Shown: positions 43,519 through 52,843 of the stretch, piece after piece
Layout: each line of letters opens with the position of its first letter
Position numbering within the stretch: position 1 is the first letter of the stretch
Assembly (NCBI GenBank): GCA_963833505.1
Contig: CAWHYG010000004.1
Coordinates: forward strand, 124,001-188,000
Source: CAWHYG01 sp963833505
GTDB taxonomy: Bacteria > Eisenbacteria > RBG-16-71-46 > CAIMUX01
Reading direction: 5' to 3'
Length of the DNA: 64,000 nt
Program-made: the position numbers and the translations under genes
Notes under the pieces: generated by a model
Database searches by the model: none
Told to the model about the DNA's origin: nothing
The model's input: only the letters and a program-made list of their open reading frames with translations

Positions 43519-45711
43519 ATGTCGCACCGCACGTTCGTTCGGACGATGGCGATGGGCTCGTTGGTCTTGACCGCGTGGTTGACGAGCGCCGGATTGCCCG
43601 CAATCTGCCACGCGGATACCAAGGTCATCGTTCGTTTCGCGCCTGGCGTCATCTCGTTCCCGGGTCTCGACAGAGGGTTCGGTTCCAGTTTCGTCGCCGG
43701 GCCACAGGACGCTCAGTATGGACTGGTCGCGCTCGGTGGTGCGTTGCAGGAGTTCAACATCCGCAGTTTCGCAACCATCGCCCCATGGTTTCGCCATCTC
43801 TCCATGCCGCAGCACGACCGCTTCGGCAACACCGTTCAGCTCGTCGACACCGCAAACGACTATCTCGTCACGTTCAACGGCAACTTCAACCTCGACGCCC
43901 TGCTTGGCGAACTCAACGCGCTCCCCGGCGTTACCATTGCGGAACCTGCGCCCAACGAATCCTTCTACTTCACTCCCAACGACCCGCATTATGGCCTGCA
44001 ATGGTATCTCAACAACTCCGGCGGCGCCTTCAACATCTACGATCCGACTCACTGTGGTCCGGACTCTAACTGCGTGGCGGACATTGACATCAATGCGCCG
44101 CAGGCGTGGGATTCCATCAGCACGCCCGGCACACACATCGGCCTCATCGACACCGGAGTCAATTCATCGCACGAAGACATGCGGAACGTTGTAAACCTGT
44201 TTCTCTCCGATTGCTCAACGGATCCCTGTGGCCACGGGAGCGCAGTGGCGGGAATCATGCTCGCCAACGGAAACAACGACAAAGGCGTCGCCGGCGTCGC
44301 TAACCCCAAGTCCCAGACGGACACTGCTCTCGTCGTACTCAGCGCCGTTGGAGGGGACTGCGAGTCCGTGGACTCAGACAAGGCCTTGTCGGCCCTTTCA
44401 ACGTTCGCGAACAACTCCAATTACTACCCCCACGTCCTCACGGTCAACGAGAGTTTCGGAGGTTCCTGCCGAAAGTGGGACTACTCAACGGAGGAGCGCG
44501 ATGTTCACCGCAACGCGTACCTCAAGGGCTTGAGCGTCGTCACGGCGGCCGGAAACGTCGTCGGTTGCTGGGATGAACAGACCGATAGCTGCGTTGTGTA
44601 CCCGGCTGCGTACAATCGTCTCGTCCTTGCGGTAACCGGCACCGACTGCAAAGGCAATAACCAATGGGCCCAAGGCAGCTGGGTTGACCTCTGTGCGCCT
44701 TCGGATGAGATCGTCACCATCAAGAACGGTGGCGGCTATCAAGGCGTCTACCCGGATACCGCTCACTGTGGCACGTCGCTTTCGACACCGGTCGTCACAG
44801 CGTCAGCGGCCATGCTTCTGGGAGTCAATTCCAGTCTTGGCCCGGACGACATTGCGGCGATCCTCGAACGAACCGCGAAGGACTTAGGCGACACCGGCAG
44901 AGACGACGTCTACGGCTACGGTTTAGTGAGGCTGGATGCGGCGGTGAACTACATATCTAGACCACACATATTGCACACCGGGACCACGAGCAGCTTCACG
45001 GCTACGTTGGTTGATCAGCGAGAGGAGGAGTTCCGCTGTGTGCCTGGTGTGAATGACACGTCGCAGACTTGGGTGACTCGGTTGGTGAAAGTGTATGAGG
45101 TCGACATCTCGGCCGACTTTAGCCTCGGACAGAACGAGGAGATTGTCGATGCGTGGGCTCGGCCCAGGCTCTCGACTGGGTTTCCGAACGAGAGCAAGAT
45201 CGACGCGCGGACCTTCACGGGATGTCTGGGCGTTGTGCCCGGCAGCGTGACAAGCACGGGGTGTACACTCCGCACGTATACGTATAAGATATACGCAACG
45301 GAGGATTCGAGCCGCTGTGACAGATGGTATCCGTTCTCGGTTCCGGGCCAGGGGCTGTGCGGCTTCTCGACGCAGGTCCCGAGGTTCGACTACGCCTACG
45401 TGGGAACGACAGGATCACCTAGACCGGGCCGGCCTGCGGGTGGAGCGATCATCAGGAGCATGGTGACGGGCTCCGGCGTAATCCTCTCTGCCTCCGGGGC
45501 AACTGAGTCGAATGCAAGATTCGAGGTCTTCGACGTCGCCGGCCGTCTCGTCTGGTCCGGCCTTGCCGGGCGCGGTACGGACGGCCGCATGACGGCGTTC
45601 TGGCCCACCAGGACGCCCGGAATTCGTCGGACACATAGTGGAATGTACTTTGCGGTCCTTCGCGCGGGAGGCAGGACCTTGTCGGGTCGGAAGATCGTGG
45701 TTTTGCAGTAG
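43519..45711 (+). CDS. Secreted subtilisin-family (S8) serine protease with T9SS-type C-terminal domain
   Basis: A 730-residue protein. ATG 43519 follows GGAGAAAGGAAG; signal peptide TMAMGSLVLTAWLTSAGLPA. Residues about 30-165 are a propeptide-like region. The catalytic triad is visible: Asp in HIGLIDTGVN, His in DPCGHGSAVAGIM, Ser in CGTSLSTPVVTASAAMLLG, with the oxyanion Asn region TAAGN. After about residue 490 comes a beta-rich part, then a C-terminal sorting domain (SNARFEVFDVAGRLVWSGLA; SGMYFAVLRAGG; GRKIVVLQ). It is likely exported by type IX secretion. GC is lower than in the core genes, which hints at acquisition. Confidence 0.9.
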   Translation: MSHRTFVRTMAMGSLVLTAWLTSAGLPAICHADTKVIVRFAPGVISFPGLDRGFGSSFVAGPQDAQYGLVALGGALQEFNIRSFATIAPWFRHLSMPQHDRFGNTVQLVDTANDYLVTFNGNFNLDALLGELNALPGVTIAEPAPNESFYFTPNDPHYGLQWYLNNSGGAFNIYDPTHCGPDSNCVADIDINAPQAWDSISTPGTHIGLIDTGVNSSHEDMRNVVNLFLSDCSTDPCGHGSAVAGIMLANGNNDKGVAGVANPKSQTDTALVVLSAVGGDCESVDSDKALSALSTFANNSNYYPHVLTVNESFGGSCRKWDYSTEERDVHRNAYLKGLSVVTAAGNVVGCWDEQTDSCVVYPAAYNRLVLAVTGTDCKGNNQWAQGSWVDLCAPSDEIVTIKNGGGYQGVYPDTAHCGTSLSTPVVTASAAMLLGVNSSLGPDDIAAILERTAKDLGDTGRDDVYGYGLVRLDAAVNYISRPHILHTGTTSSFTATLVDQREEEFRCVPGVNDTSQTWVTRLVKVYEVDISADFSLGQNEEIVDAWARPRLSTGFPNESKIDARTFTGCLGVVPGSVTSTGCTLRTYTYKIYATEDSSRCDRWYPFSVPGQGLCGFSTQVPRFDYAYVGTTGSPRPGRPAGGAIIRSMVTGSGVILSASGATESNARFEVFDVAGRLVWSGLAGRGTDGRMTAFWPTRTPGIRRTHSGMYFAVLRAGGRTLSGRKIVVLQ

Positions 45712-45810
45712 GGGTCTCGTCCAGGGCGCTGGGGGCGATGCGTCGTTCCCAGCGCCAGGTTTTGGGCCTTGCGGCCGGAAGGCGAACCGGCTCGCTTGGG
45801 GAGGTTCAGC

Positions 45811-48255
45811 ATGATCTGCTTGGCCGCTCTCCGCATCGAGAGGCCGCGAAGGCTCCCTGTTCCGGTCGCCGTGGTTCTGATTGGTTGTCTGGGGGGCTTT
45901 GCGTCTCGCGCCCAAGGCGCGTTTGTCCGGAACGACGGTCAGTGGTCCAACGAGGTCCTGTATCGCTTGTCCGACGGCCCGTTGCCGGTCGCGATCACGG
46001 ACGGTGGGCTTTCCTTCTGCGTCACTCAGCCACAAGCCATCGATGCCTCGCGAAACAGGCGCTCTGGAGACGGACAGGGACCTGACCCGCTCGCCCCAAG
46101 GCTGTCCGTGCCTGGCTGTGTCGTGCAGGTCACCGTCGGGTCGGGCCATCTTCAGGCCGAGGGTGTGGGCCGGGTGCCCACGGAGTGGAACTACTTCATC
46201 GGGCCGGACTCGTCGCGGTGGCGTTCGAAGGTCGTGGGGTTTGGAAGCGTGGTGCTTCGGGAGCCGTCGACCGGCGCCGAGATCGCGGTTGAACGGATCG
46301 AATCTGGTATCGTGTGCCGGCTCTCCAAGGCCGAACCGGTGGGGGGCTGGGCGGGGTTGTCCCTTCACTACGCGGGCGCTGACCGGGTGGAGACGGAGAC
46401 CGATGGGTCGGTCCGCCTGGTCACCCCGTACGGAACGGTTCTTCAGCGGACTAGCTCGGATGGGGCCGAGATAACGTTCGCCTTGGAACCAAGGACGGAA
46501 AGGGAGCGCCGGGAGTTGGTATCTCCGACGGTTGGAAACGACGCCGGGGTCTGGAGCACGTTTTTCGGCGGAACCGTTGACAACTACGCGCTCGGGGACG
46601 CCGTGGATCCATGGGGAAACGTCGTCATTGTCGGCCAGACCGACTCTCCAGATTTTCCGACGACCCCCGGGGCGTACGACACCTCCGAAAATGGCCTTTG
46701 GGACATCTTCGTCTGCAAGATCTCTGCCGACGGATCGAGGCTGCTTTGGAGCACGCTGATCGGGGACGAGGATAGCGACCGGCCCTACGGGGTGGCACTG
46801 GATCCACAGGGGAACGTCGTGGTTACAGGGCTTGGCGGGCGCGGCTTTCCCACGACGGCCGGAGCCTACCAAACCCAAGAGAATGGCGTTGAGGGAGACG
46901 CGTTCGTCCTGAAGCTGTCCTCGAACGGATCCATGCTGATGTGGAGCACGCTCATCGGGGGCATACACTTGGACTGCGGGTTGGCGGTAGCGTTGGACCA
47001 GCAGCACGCCGTGTTGGTTTTTGGCCACACCCAGTCGTCCAATTTTCCCACCACGCCCGGAGCGTTTGATCCCACGTACAACGGCGCGTGGGATGCCTTC
47101 GTCTGCAAATTCAATTCGACGGGCAGCCAGCTTCTTTGGAGCACCTTCCTCGGGGGATCCGGAATCGAGACCATCTATCCGTCGCACATGGCCTTGGATG
47201 CCGACGGCTGCCCGGTCGTGACCGGTGATACCCAGTCATCCGATTATCCAACCACATCGGGCGCCTACAGCAACGGACCGTGTCCGTACGGGGGCGCCTT
47301 CTTGACGAAGCTGTCCGCAGCCGGCGATCGGCTGGTATGGTCCACGGTGTTCGGCGGGCCTGACATGCAAACCTACGGATCCTGCCCTGCGATCGACGCG
47401 CAAGGGAACGTGGTTCTGGCCGGATGGACGTTTTCGCGGGAACTTCCGACCACGCCCGGGGCGTTTGACCCGACGTTCAACGGTGGGCCGGACAATGAGT
47501 ACCCCGATGTGTTCGTGGCAAAATTCGATCCGACGGGCAGCCGCTTGCTCTGGGCCACCTATCTTGGTGGAGACATGCAGGACGACGTGTTGCAGGGGGG
47601 GCTCGCGCTCGACGCCGCCGGGGACCCGATCCTGACGGGTGAAACCGTGTCTCCGACGTTTCCGACCACGCCGAACGGGTTCGAGACGACTTTCCATGCG
47701 GGCGGCGGCGACACGATCACGGATGCCTTCCTCGCCGAGCTTGACTCCGGCGGGAGATCCCTCCTCTACGGGTCCTTTCTCGGTGGACACGAGTGCGACA
47801 CCGGCGAGTGCGTCGCATTGGGACCGGCTGGGAACGCCGTGATCGCCGGACTGACGTGCTCGACCGACTTTCCACGGACCCCGGGGGCCTATGATCCCGA
47901 ATACATTGGATTCTACAACGCGTTCGTGACCTCGATTCCGCTGGGAACTCCAAGCGGCGTGGATGGGAGAAAGCGGCGGGGGCTGGATGCTCTTCGCGCC
48001 TATCCGAATCCAACCCGCGGGAGCGTCACGCTGCGCGTGGGAGATCAGCCGGCGGAACAGCTTCGACTGGAGGTCTTCGACGCTCTAGGCCGGTCCGTCC
48101 GGCTGCTGTGGGAGGGAACGGCGCCGCAGGCGGGCACGATCCTCTGGAACGGAGCTGATGCTCACGGATCGGCGATGCCCGCTGGAACCTACCTGCTCCG
48201 CTTGACCACGGACCAGCGGCAGGCGACCGAAAAGGTCGTCATCGTGAGGAGATAA
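45811..48255 (+). CDS. Secreted SBBP-repeat beta-propeller protein with T9SS-type C-terminal domain
   Basis: An 814-residue protein. ATG 45811 follows GGGGAGG; signal peptide RLPVPVAVVLIGCLGGFASR. An N-terminal domain (FVRNDGQWSNEVLYRLSDG) is the kind that precedes SBBP repeats. About eight SBBP units follow, each with WSTxxGG, DxxGNVVxxGxTxSxxFPTTPGAY and DxFVxK. The C-terminal FlgD-like domain is complete: YPNPTRGSVTLRVG, LEVFDALGRSVRLLW, GTYLLRLTT, EKVVIVRR. It is a cell-surface or secreted protein of unknown ligand. The next gene starts about 80 bases downstream. Confidence 0.85.
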   Translation: MICLAALRIERPRRLPVPVAVVLIGCLGGFASRAQGAFVRNDGQWSNEVLYRLSDGPLPVAITDGGLSFCVTQPQAIDASRNRRSGDGQGPDPLAPRLSVPGCVVQVTVGSGHLQAEGVGRVPTEWNYFIGPDSSRWRSKVVGFGSVVLREPSTGAEIAVERIESGIVCRLSKAEPVGGWAGLSLHYAGADRVETETDGSVRLVTPYGTVLQRTSSDGAEITFALEPRTERERRELVSPTVGNDAGVWSTFFGGTVDNYALGDAVDPWGNVVIVGQTDSPDFPTTPGAYDTSENGLWDIFVCKISADGSRLLWSTLIGDEDSDRPYGVALDPQGNVVVTGLGGRGFPTTAGAYQTQENGVEGDAFVLKLSSNGSMLMWSTLIGGIHLDCGLAVALDQQHAVLVFGHTQSSNFPTTPGAFDPTYNGAWDAFVCKFNSTGSQLLWSTFLGGSGIETIYPSHMALDADGCPVVTGDTQSSDYPTTSGAYSNGPCPYGGAFLTKLSAAGDRLVWSTVFGGPDMQTYGSCPAIDAQGNVVLAGWTFSRELPTTPGAFDPTFNGGPDNEYPDVFVAKFDPTGSRLLWATYLGGDMQDDVLQGGLALDAAGDPILTGETVSPTFPTTPNGFETTFHAGGGDTITDAFLAELDSGGRSLLYGSFLGGHECDTGECVALGPAGNAVIAGLTCSTDFPRTPGAYDPEYIGFYNAFVTSIPLGTPSGVDGRKRRGLDALRAYPNPTRGSVTLRVGDQPAEQLRLEVFDALGRSVRLLWEGTAPQAGTILWNGADAHGSAMPAGTYLLRLTTDQRQATEKVVIVRR

Positions 48256-48338
48256 CGGGGTTGAAGTCGTCGCTCTCGGGATCCTGGCGGGTTCGGGAGC
48301 GAAGGCACGATCCGGTCGTCGGGCCGGGAGGAGGCACC

Positions 48339-49703
48339 ATGCGGAACCTGATGGCTCTGATCTCGTTGCTGGCACTGGTTGTCGGCTTCAACCCTTCAGA
48401 GGCGGGTTGGAGCGCCATGGGATATGGAACCGACGGTGCTGTCAACGCGGCGACGATCTACAACGGCGATTTGATCATCGGAGGCGATTTCCGGACTGCC
48501 GACAGCGTTCAGGTGGCCGGTATCGCCCGATGGGATGGGTCTCATTGGAAGCCGCTGGGCTCGGGAGTGAGCGGCAACGTATACGCCCTGGCCGTGTACG
48601 AGGGCCATCTTGTGGTCGGCGGAGCGTTCAGCACAGCGGGCGGCGTCAATGCCACCAACGTGGCCCAGTGGGACGGCTCGTCTTGGAGTCCGGTCGGGGG
48701 TGGTGTTGACAACCTGATCAGGGCGTTCACCGTCTACAATGGGGATCTGATCGCCGGTGGGCTCTTGACACGGGCCGGTGGGGTGCCCGCGAGTCAAATC
48801 GCGAGATGGGATGGGACCTCGTGGAGCGCCTTGGGAACGGGGTGGGTCGGCAGCAACGGGGACTGCGTGGAGGCCCTGACGGTATTCGGCGGGCATCTGG
48901 TGGCGGGAGGAGCGTCCGAGGTCCCGGGGAACCCTCCGATCAAGTATCTGGCGCAGTGGAACGGGTCGACCTGGTCCGGCATCGGCTCCGGCGTGAACGG
49001 CTCGATTTGGTCCTCGGCCGTCTACGGCAAGGAGCTGGTCGTGGGGGGTCTGTTCAACAACGCCGGCGGCGTCACCGCATTTGACATTGCAAGCTGGGAT
49101 GGAACGGCCTGGAGTGCCATGGGGTCGGGCATGAGCTACTATGTGGTCGCGCTCACTCCTTACGAGGGGAGTCTCATTGCCGGCGGCGATTTCAAGAAGG
49201 CAGGCGGCAACACCGTGAACTACATCGCGAGTTGGGACGGGGCGGCATGGCACTCTCTCGGCTCGGGCGTGGGCGGCAGTCCTTACGGTCCGTCTGTCCT
49301 TGGTTTGGCGGTCGATGAGGACAGGCTCGTGGCGGGCGGCACCTTCTACGAGGCGGGCGGGGATTCTGCCCACTACGTGGCGCAGTGGCAGGACCTCTCC
49401 GCAGTCGGCCCAAGCCCCGAGCGCAGTTCCCTCGCGGCCAGGATATTCCCGAATCCATCTCGAGGCGCGTGCGGGCTCTCGCTCTGGCTTCCGACGAGCG
49501 GATCCGTCGATGTGGAGGTAGTCGATCCGGCGGGACGCCTGGTCCGGCGCCTGTCGGGCGGTGTCCTCCCTGCCGGCAACAGGCTGATTGTCTGGGACGG
49601 TCGGAGCAGCCAGGGCGCAGCCGTGGGAGACGGGAAGTACTTCCTGGTCGTGACCGACGCGGCTGGGCGCTCGTGGTCCGCGCCCGTGACTATCGTGCGG
49701 TAG
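48339..49703 (+). CDS. Secreted propeller-like repeat protein with T9SS-type C-terminal domain
   Basis: A 454-residue protein. ATG 48339 follows GGGAGGAGG; signal peptide LMALISLLALVVGFNPSEA. About seven repeats of 45-50 residues have consensus NGDLIxGGxFxxAGGVxAxx, IARWDGTSWSALGSGV, GxVxALxVY, as in delta-60/propeller-like surface proteins. The C-terminus (IFPNPSRGACGLSLWLPTSG; VDVEVVDPAGRLVRRLS; GKYFLVVTDAAG; APVTIVR) is a sorting domain. With the two preceding genes it forms a run of T9SS-type cargo on one strand. Confidence 0.82.
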   Translation: MRNLMALISLLALVVGFNPSEAGWSAMGYGTDGAVNAATIYNGDLIIGGDFRTADSVQVAGIARWDGSHWKPLGSGVSGNVYALAVYEGHLVVGGAFSTAGGVNATNVAQWDGSSWSPVGGGVDNLIRAFTVYNGDLIAGGLLTRAGGVPASQIARWDGTSWSALGTGWVGSNGDCVEALTVFGGHLVAGGASEVPGNPPIKYLAQWNGSTWSGIGSGVNGSIWSSAVYGKELVVGGLFNNAGGVTAFDIASWDGTAWSAMGSGMSYYVVALTPYEGSLIAGGDFKKAGGNTVNYIASWDGAAWHSLGSGVGGSPYGPSVLGLAVDEDRLVAGGTFYEAGGDSAHYVAQWQDLSAVGPSPERSSLAARIFPNPSRGACGLSLWLPTSGSVDVEVVDPAGRLVRRLSGGVLPAGNRLIVWDGRSSQGAAVGDGKYFLVVTDAAGRSWSAPVTIVR

Positions 49704-49775
49704 GAGGCTCACGGGAGCAGCGCCGCGGGCGCCCCTTCGCGCGATCTGCCAAAGCCCAACGTCCCGCCCTCAAGC

Positions 49776-50129
49776 TCAGATCTCGAGCCGGAGAATCTCT
49801 CCGATCCGCTTGCGGTGCGCGGTGTTCGGTGCTCGCACGTCCAATTCCCACCTTGAGAGCGTCTGCTGCTCCAGCCCGACCCGCCGGGCCAGCTCCCCCT
49901 GCGTCAGCCCCAGGCCGATCCGGGCCGCTCGGAGCCGCCGGCCGAGCGTTGCCTTTGGCTCAGGGGGAGGAATCGTCAAGCCCAAGAGTCGGCTGAGTCG
50001 GCGGCGGAGGCGGGAACGCGGGACGTGCCGGCGGTGCTCCCAGCTCTGAATGGTCGCCTGGTCCACGCGGACCATCCTCGCCAGCGCTGCAATGCTGAGC
50101 CCGCATCGCTGCCGGTAGTGACGGATCAT
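49776..50129 (-). CDS. Double helix-turn-helix (XRE type) protein, possibly N-truncated
   Basis: A 117-residue protein with two XRE-type HTH units: CGLSIAALARMVRVDQATIQ (residues about 9-28) and LGLTQGELARRVGLEQQTLS (about 73-92). The frame stays open upstream of the ATG (RVFQLLGYGPQPEPDTTDLA), and that text resembles the lead-in of related proteins, so the true gene may have begun earlier and lost its start. No ribosome binding site precedes ATG 50129. An IS3 element ends about 170 bases upstream. Confidence 0.65.
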   Translation of the reverse strand: MIRHYRQRCGLSIAALARMVRVDQATIQSWEHRRHVPRSRLRRRLSRLLGLTIPPPEPKATLGRRLRAARIGLGLTQGELARRVGLEQQTLSRWELDVRAPNTAHRKRIGEILRLEI

Positions 50130-50297
50130 GTAAGCCAGATCAGTGGTGTCCGGCTCGGGCTGGGGGCCGTATCCGAGGAGCTGGAAGACGCGGGCGGGCG
50201 GCCCTGCGGGAGATCTACCAAGCGTGGACGGAAAGTCGGGAAGGTCCCGACGTGCAGCGGTGGGAGGTGCTCCGATCCCTCATTGATGCCCGGAACG

Positions 50298-50317
50298 TGT
50301 CAACCACAATGAGACAC
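50298..50317 (+). repeat. Left terminal inverted repeat of the IS3-family element
   Basis: TGTCAACCACAATGAGACAC; pairs with the right end with one gap and a few mismatches. Confidence 0.75.
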
Positions 50318-50330
50318 CCTTTGCATGAAT

Positions 50331-51374
50331 TTAGTGAGCCACTTCTTCCGGCGACGGCGTGACCGCGGTCGCCGGGGTTTCGTCGGGCCGGTTGATCCAG
50401 GCTGCCTCCGGGGGCCTGGAGACTTGGGGTGGACGACGGACGAACCGCTCAGGGTGAGCGGCGTAGGCGAGGTCGAGCGTCACCTGGCGGGTCGCGAGAA
50501 CCTCCTCGGCCCGCCCGCGATGGACGGCCTCGGGGGTTAGGAAAGCGATCCCGGAGTGGTGATGCTCGCGGTTGTACCAGTTGAGGAACGGGCCACAGAA
50601 GGCGCGAGCGTGGTTGAACCCGCCGAAGCGGTCCGGGAAGTCGGGTCGGTACTTCATGGTCTTGAACTGGCTCTCGGAGTACGGATTGTCGTCGGAGACG
50701 TAGGGCCGGCTGTGACTGCGGGTGACCTCAAGGTCGGCCAAGAGCTGCGAAACGGACTTGGAGATCATGACCGGGCCGTGATCGGCGTGGAGCCTGAGCT
50801 GCCCCGGCTCGATCTCCTCTTTCACACAGGTCTCACGGATCAACCGCTTGGCCAAGGCCCGCTGCTCGCGGTGGGAGAGCATCCAGCCCACGACGTAGCG
50901 GCTGAAGATGTCGAGGATGATGTAGAGGTAGAAGTAGGTCCACTTCCCGGGGCCGAGAAGTTTGGTGATGTCCCAGGACCAGACCTGATTGGGCGCGGTG
51001 GCAAGCAGTTCCGGCCTGGTGTAGGCCGGACGGCGCAACTGGTCGCGTCGCTCCCGGACTTCCTGGGCGGCTTCCAGGATCCGGTACATGGTGCGCACCG
51101 AGCAATGGTAGGTCTTTTCGTCGAGGAGGGTGGCATGGATCTCGGCCGGGGACTGGTCGACGAAGCGCTCGGAGTGCAGCACCTCGAGCACGGTGGCGCG
51201 TTCGTCCGCGGCCAGGGCCCGCGGCTGTGTTACCCGCGCACGCGGGGTCGGAGTCAGCGGTGAAGACTCCTGGGCGACGCGTGTGTGGCGATAGAAGGTG
51301 GCCCGGGGAAGCCCGATGGCCGCGCAGGCCGGCTCCACTCCCAGAGCCGGCGCGGCTTCGCGCACGGCGATCAC
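50331..51374 (-). CDS. IS3-family transposase OrfB (DDE integrase core)
   Basis: A 347-residue transposase. The N-terminal HTH_21-like part (PRATFYRHTR; SERFVDQSPAEIHATLLDEK) precedes the rve core with its DDE triad: Asp in NQVWSWDITKL, Asp in RLHADHGPVM, Glu in DNPYSESQFKTMK. The GTG start at 51374 overlaps the natural stop of orfA (GTGA), so translation would be coupled. The catalytic domain appears intact. Confidence 0.9.
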   Translation of the reverse strand: MIAVREAAPALGVEPACAAIGLPRATFYRHTRVAQESSPLTPTPRARVTQPRALAADERATVLEVLHSERFVDQSPAEIHATLLDEKTYHCSVRTMYRILEAAQEVRERRDQLRRPAYTRPELLATAPNQVWSWDITKLLGPGKWTYFYLYIILDIFSRYVVGWMLSHREQRALAKRLIRETCVKEEIEPGQLRLHADHGPVMISKSVSQLLADLEVTRSHSRPYVSDDNPYSESQFKTMKYRPDFPDRFGGFNHARAFCGPFLNWYNREHHHSGIAFLTPEAVHRGRAEEVLATRQVTLDLAYAAHPERFVRRPPQVSRPPEAAWINRPDETPATAVTPSPEEVAH

Positions 51375-51849
51375 GGTTCGTTCCCGTCGGGCGGCGGCTC
51401 GGAGATTGGGATTCCCAGGGCGGTCGCAAGTTTTTTTGGAGCTCGATCACCAGGTGGGCCTTCTCCAGATCCCGCCGGAGCCGCCGATTCTCACGCTCCA
51501 GCTCGAATTGATGCGGGTCCGGTCGCTTCGACTTCGGGCCACGACGCCGGCCCTCGCCGACCAGCGCCCCTTCGTCCCGCTGCCTCCTCCAGGCGGCCAG
51601 GACCGACGAGTAAAGCCCTTCCCGCCGCAGGAGCGCCCCGATCTCGCCCGGCTCGCGGCAGGCGTCGGCCTGGCGGACGATCGAGAGCTTGTACTCTTTG
51701 GTGAATCGGCGGCGGGTAGCCTTGGCGGAAACTTCCGGATCCGGACCGGAGAGAGGGACGGGCGCGACCGAGGTAAGTCGCCCTCCGCTACGCTCCGGGC
51801 GCCTTACCTCGGCGGGATTCCCCGCTCTCTTGGAACTACTCTTCTCCAT
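51371..51849 (-). pseudogene. IS3-family OrfA with a one-base deletion in an A-run
   Basis: HTH protein of the element: RRRFTKEYKLSIVRQADACR, EIGALLRREGLYSSVLAAWR, ending in a coiled segment (RENRRLRRDLEKAHLVIELQ). At 51431-51437 the minus strand has seven A; eight would give QKKLATALGIPISEPPPDGN, EP and then the stop at 51371 that overlaps the orfB start. With seven A the frame runs on as nonsense. This is either slippage-programmed, a mutation, or a homopolymer error. Confidence 0.75.
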
Positions 51850-51891
51850 GACGAGACCTCCACGCCCTCTACACTAAACCCGAGGGGGAAA

Positions 51892-51912
51892 GTGTCTCAC
51901 TGGAGGTTGGCA
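51892..51912 (-). repeat. Right terminal inverted repeat of the IS3-family element
   Basis: On the minus strand TGCCAACCTCCAGTGAGACA, partner of the left end at 50298. Confidence 0.75.
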
Positions 51913-52400
51913 CAGAGGGTTGGTCCTTCGGGGACTGCGCGTACATTCTGATCAATCTTGTCGCCGAAGATGCGCTTCTGCACCGACAGCCCCTTCTCGA
52001 ACCGGGTGTCGGGAGTCGTCGTGGACTGCCCCGCCAGCGGAAGTGTGATCCCTCGGCTTTGCAGCACCTGGTTGGTGGCATGGAGAAAATCGAACACCTT
52101 GGCCATACCGACATAGGGCACCGCCTGGTAGACGATCTCTTTGACCTCCACCGGCGTCACGCCAACGTTGAGCGCTCCGCCCAGCATGACGCGGTACTCG
52201 CTCACCGCCTGGGAGGCAATGATGGCCGCCAACTGCACCATGAGACGGGTGCGCGTGTCCAAGGCCTGGTCCTGCAGCACTTCGCCGAAGGCCCAGTTGT
52301 CGAAGACCTCGATGAGCTCGGGGTCACTCGTTTTCAACGTCGACCGGTGATTGGGAAACAAGGCGTCGTGGTTCATCTGAGCGTCTTCGCGGATTGCCAT
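51912..52400 (-). pseudogene. Carboxymuconolactone decarboxylase-family gene, cut by the IS and frameshifted
   Basis: Start ATG 52400 after AGGAGG. The first domain is intact: LIEVFDNWAFGEVLQDQALD, TRTRLMVQLAAIIASQAVSE, YRVMLGGALNVGVTPVEVKE, IVYQAVPYVGMAKVFDFLHA. After KIDQ the frame breaks; an extra A (plus strand TT at 51946-51947) must be removed to give KIDQMYAQSPKDQPSVP, the family-like continuation, which is then cut by the IS3 end. The second domain seen in 250-residue homologues is missing. The cupin and aldo/keto reductase genes beside it are frequent companions of such genes. Confidence 0.82.
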
Positions 52401-52411
52401 GGTGCGTCCTC

Positions 52412-52813
52412 CTACGCCCTGCCCTGGTACTGGTCGTCGGTCACCTTCTCGAGCCACTCGACCGCCTTCCCGTCGAGCGACTCCTGAATCGCCACGTGCG
52501 TCATCGCCTTGGTCGGCGAGGCACCGTGCCAGTGCTTCTCGTCCGGTCCCACCGTGATCACGTCTCCCGGTCGGATCTCCTCGATCGGTCCGCCCCAACG
52601 CTGGTGAAGACCACAGCCGAACGTGACGATGAGCGTTTGTCCGAGCGGGTGCGTGTGCCAGTCGCTGCGCGCGCACGGCTCGAACGTCACGTACGCGGCG
52701 CCGGCGCGCGCGGGTGGGCTCGATTGGAAGAGGGGATCGACGCGGACAGCGCCGGTGAAGTGCTCGGCCGGTGCTTTCTGCGTGGGACGCGTTCCATTTC
52801 GCGAGATGGCCAT
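52412..52813 (-). CDS. Cupin-domain protein
   Basis: A 133-residue small cupin. The two metal-binding cupin motifs are visible: WHTHPLGQTLIVTFG (His-x-His and Glu-like position replaced by Gln) and PGDVITVGPDEKHWHGASP. Related proteins are annotated as quercetin-dioxygenase-like or mandelonitrile-lyase-like; the reaction here is unknown. It lies 11 bases before the decarboxylase-family gene and 30 after the aldo/keto reductase gene, so the three form an operon. Confidence 0.85.
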   Translation of the reverse strand: MAISRNGTRPTQKAPAEHFTGAVRVDPLFQSSPPARAGAAYVTFEPCARSDWHTHPLGQTLIVTFGCGLHQRWGGPIEEIRPGDVITVGPDEKHWHGASPTKAMTHVAIQESLDGKAVEWLEKVTDDQYQGRA

Positions 52814-52843
52814 GTTCCTCAGCTCTCCCTTCCTTCGTCACCG

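Larger units (their letters stand above)
50298..51912 (-). mobile_element. IS3-family insertion sequence
   Basis: An element of about 1615 bases with two reading frames (orfA 51849, orfB 51374) and imperfect terminal inverted repeats: left TGTCAACCACAATGAGACAC, right (reverse complement) TGCCAACCTCCAGTGAGACA. Ends are TG...CA as in IS3. No clear target duplication is seen. It inserted into a carboxymuconolactone decarboxylase gene, whose 3' end is missing on its right side. Confidence 0.85.
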
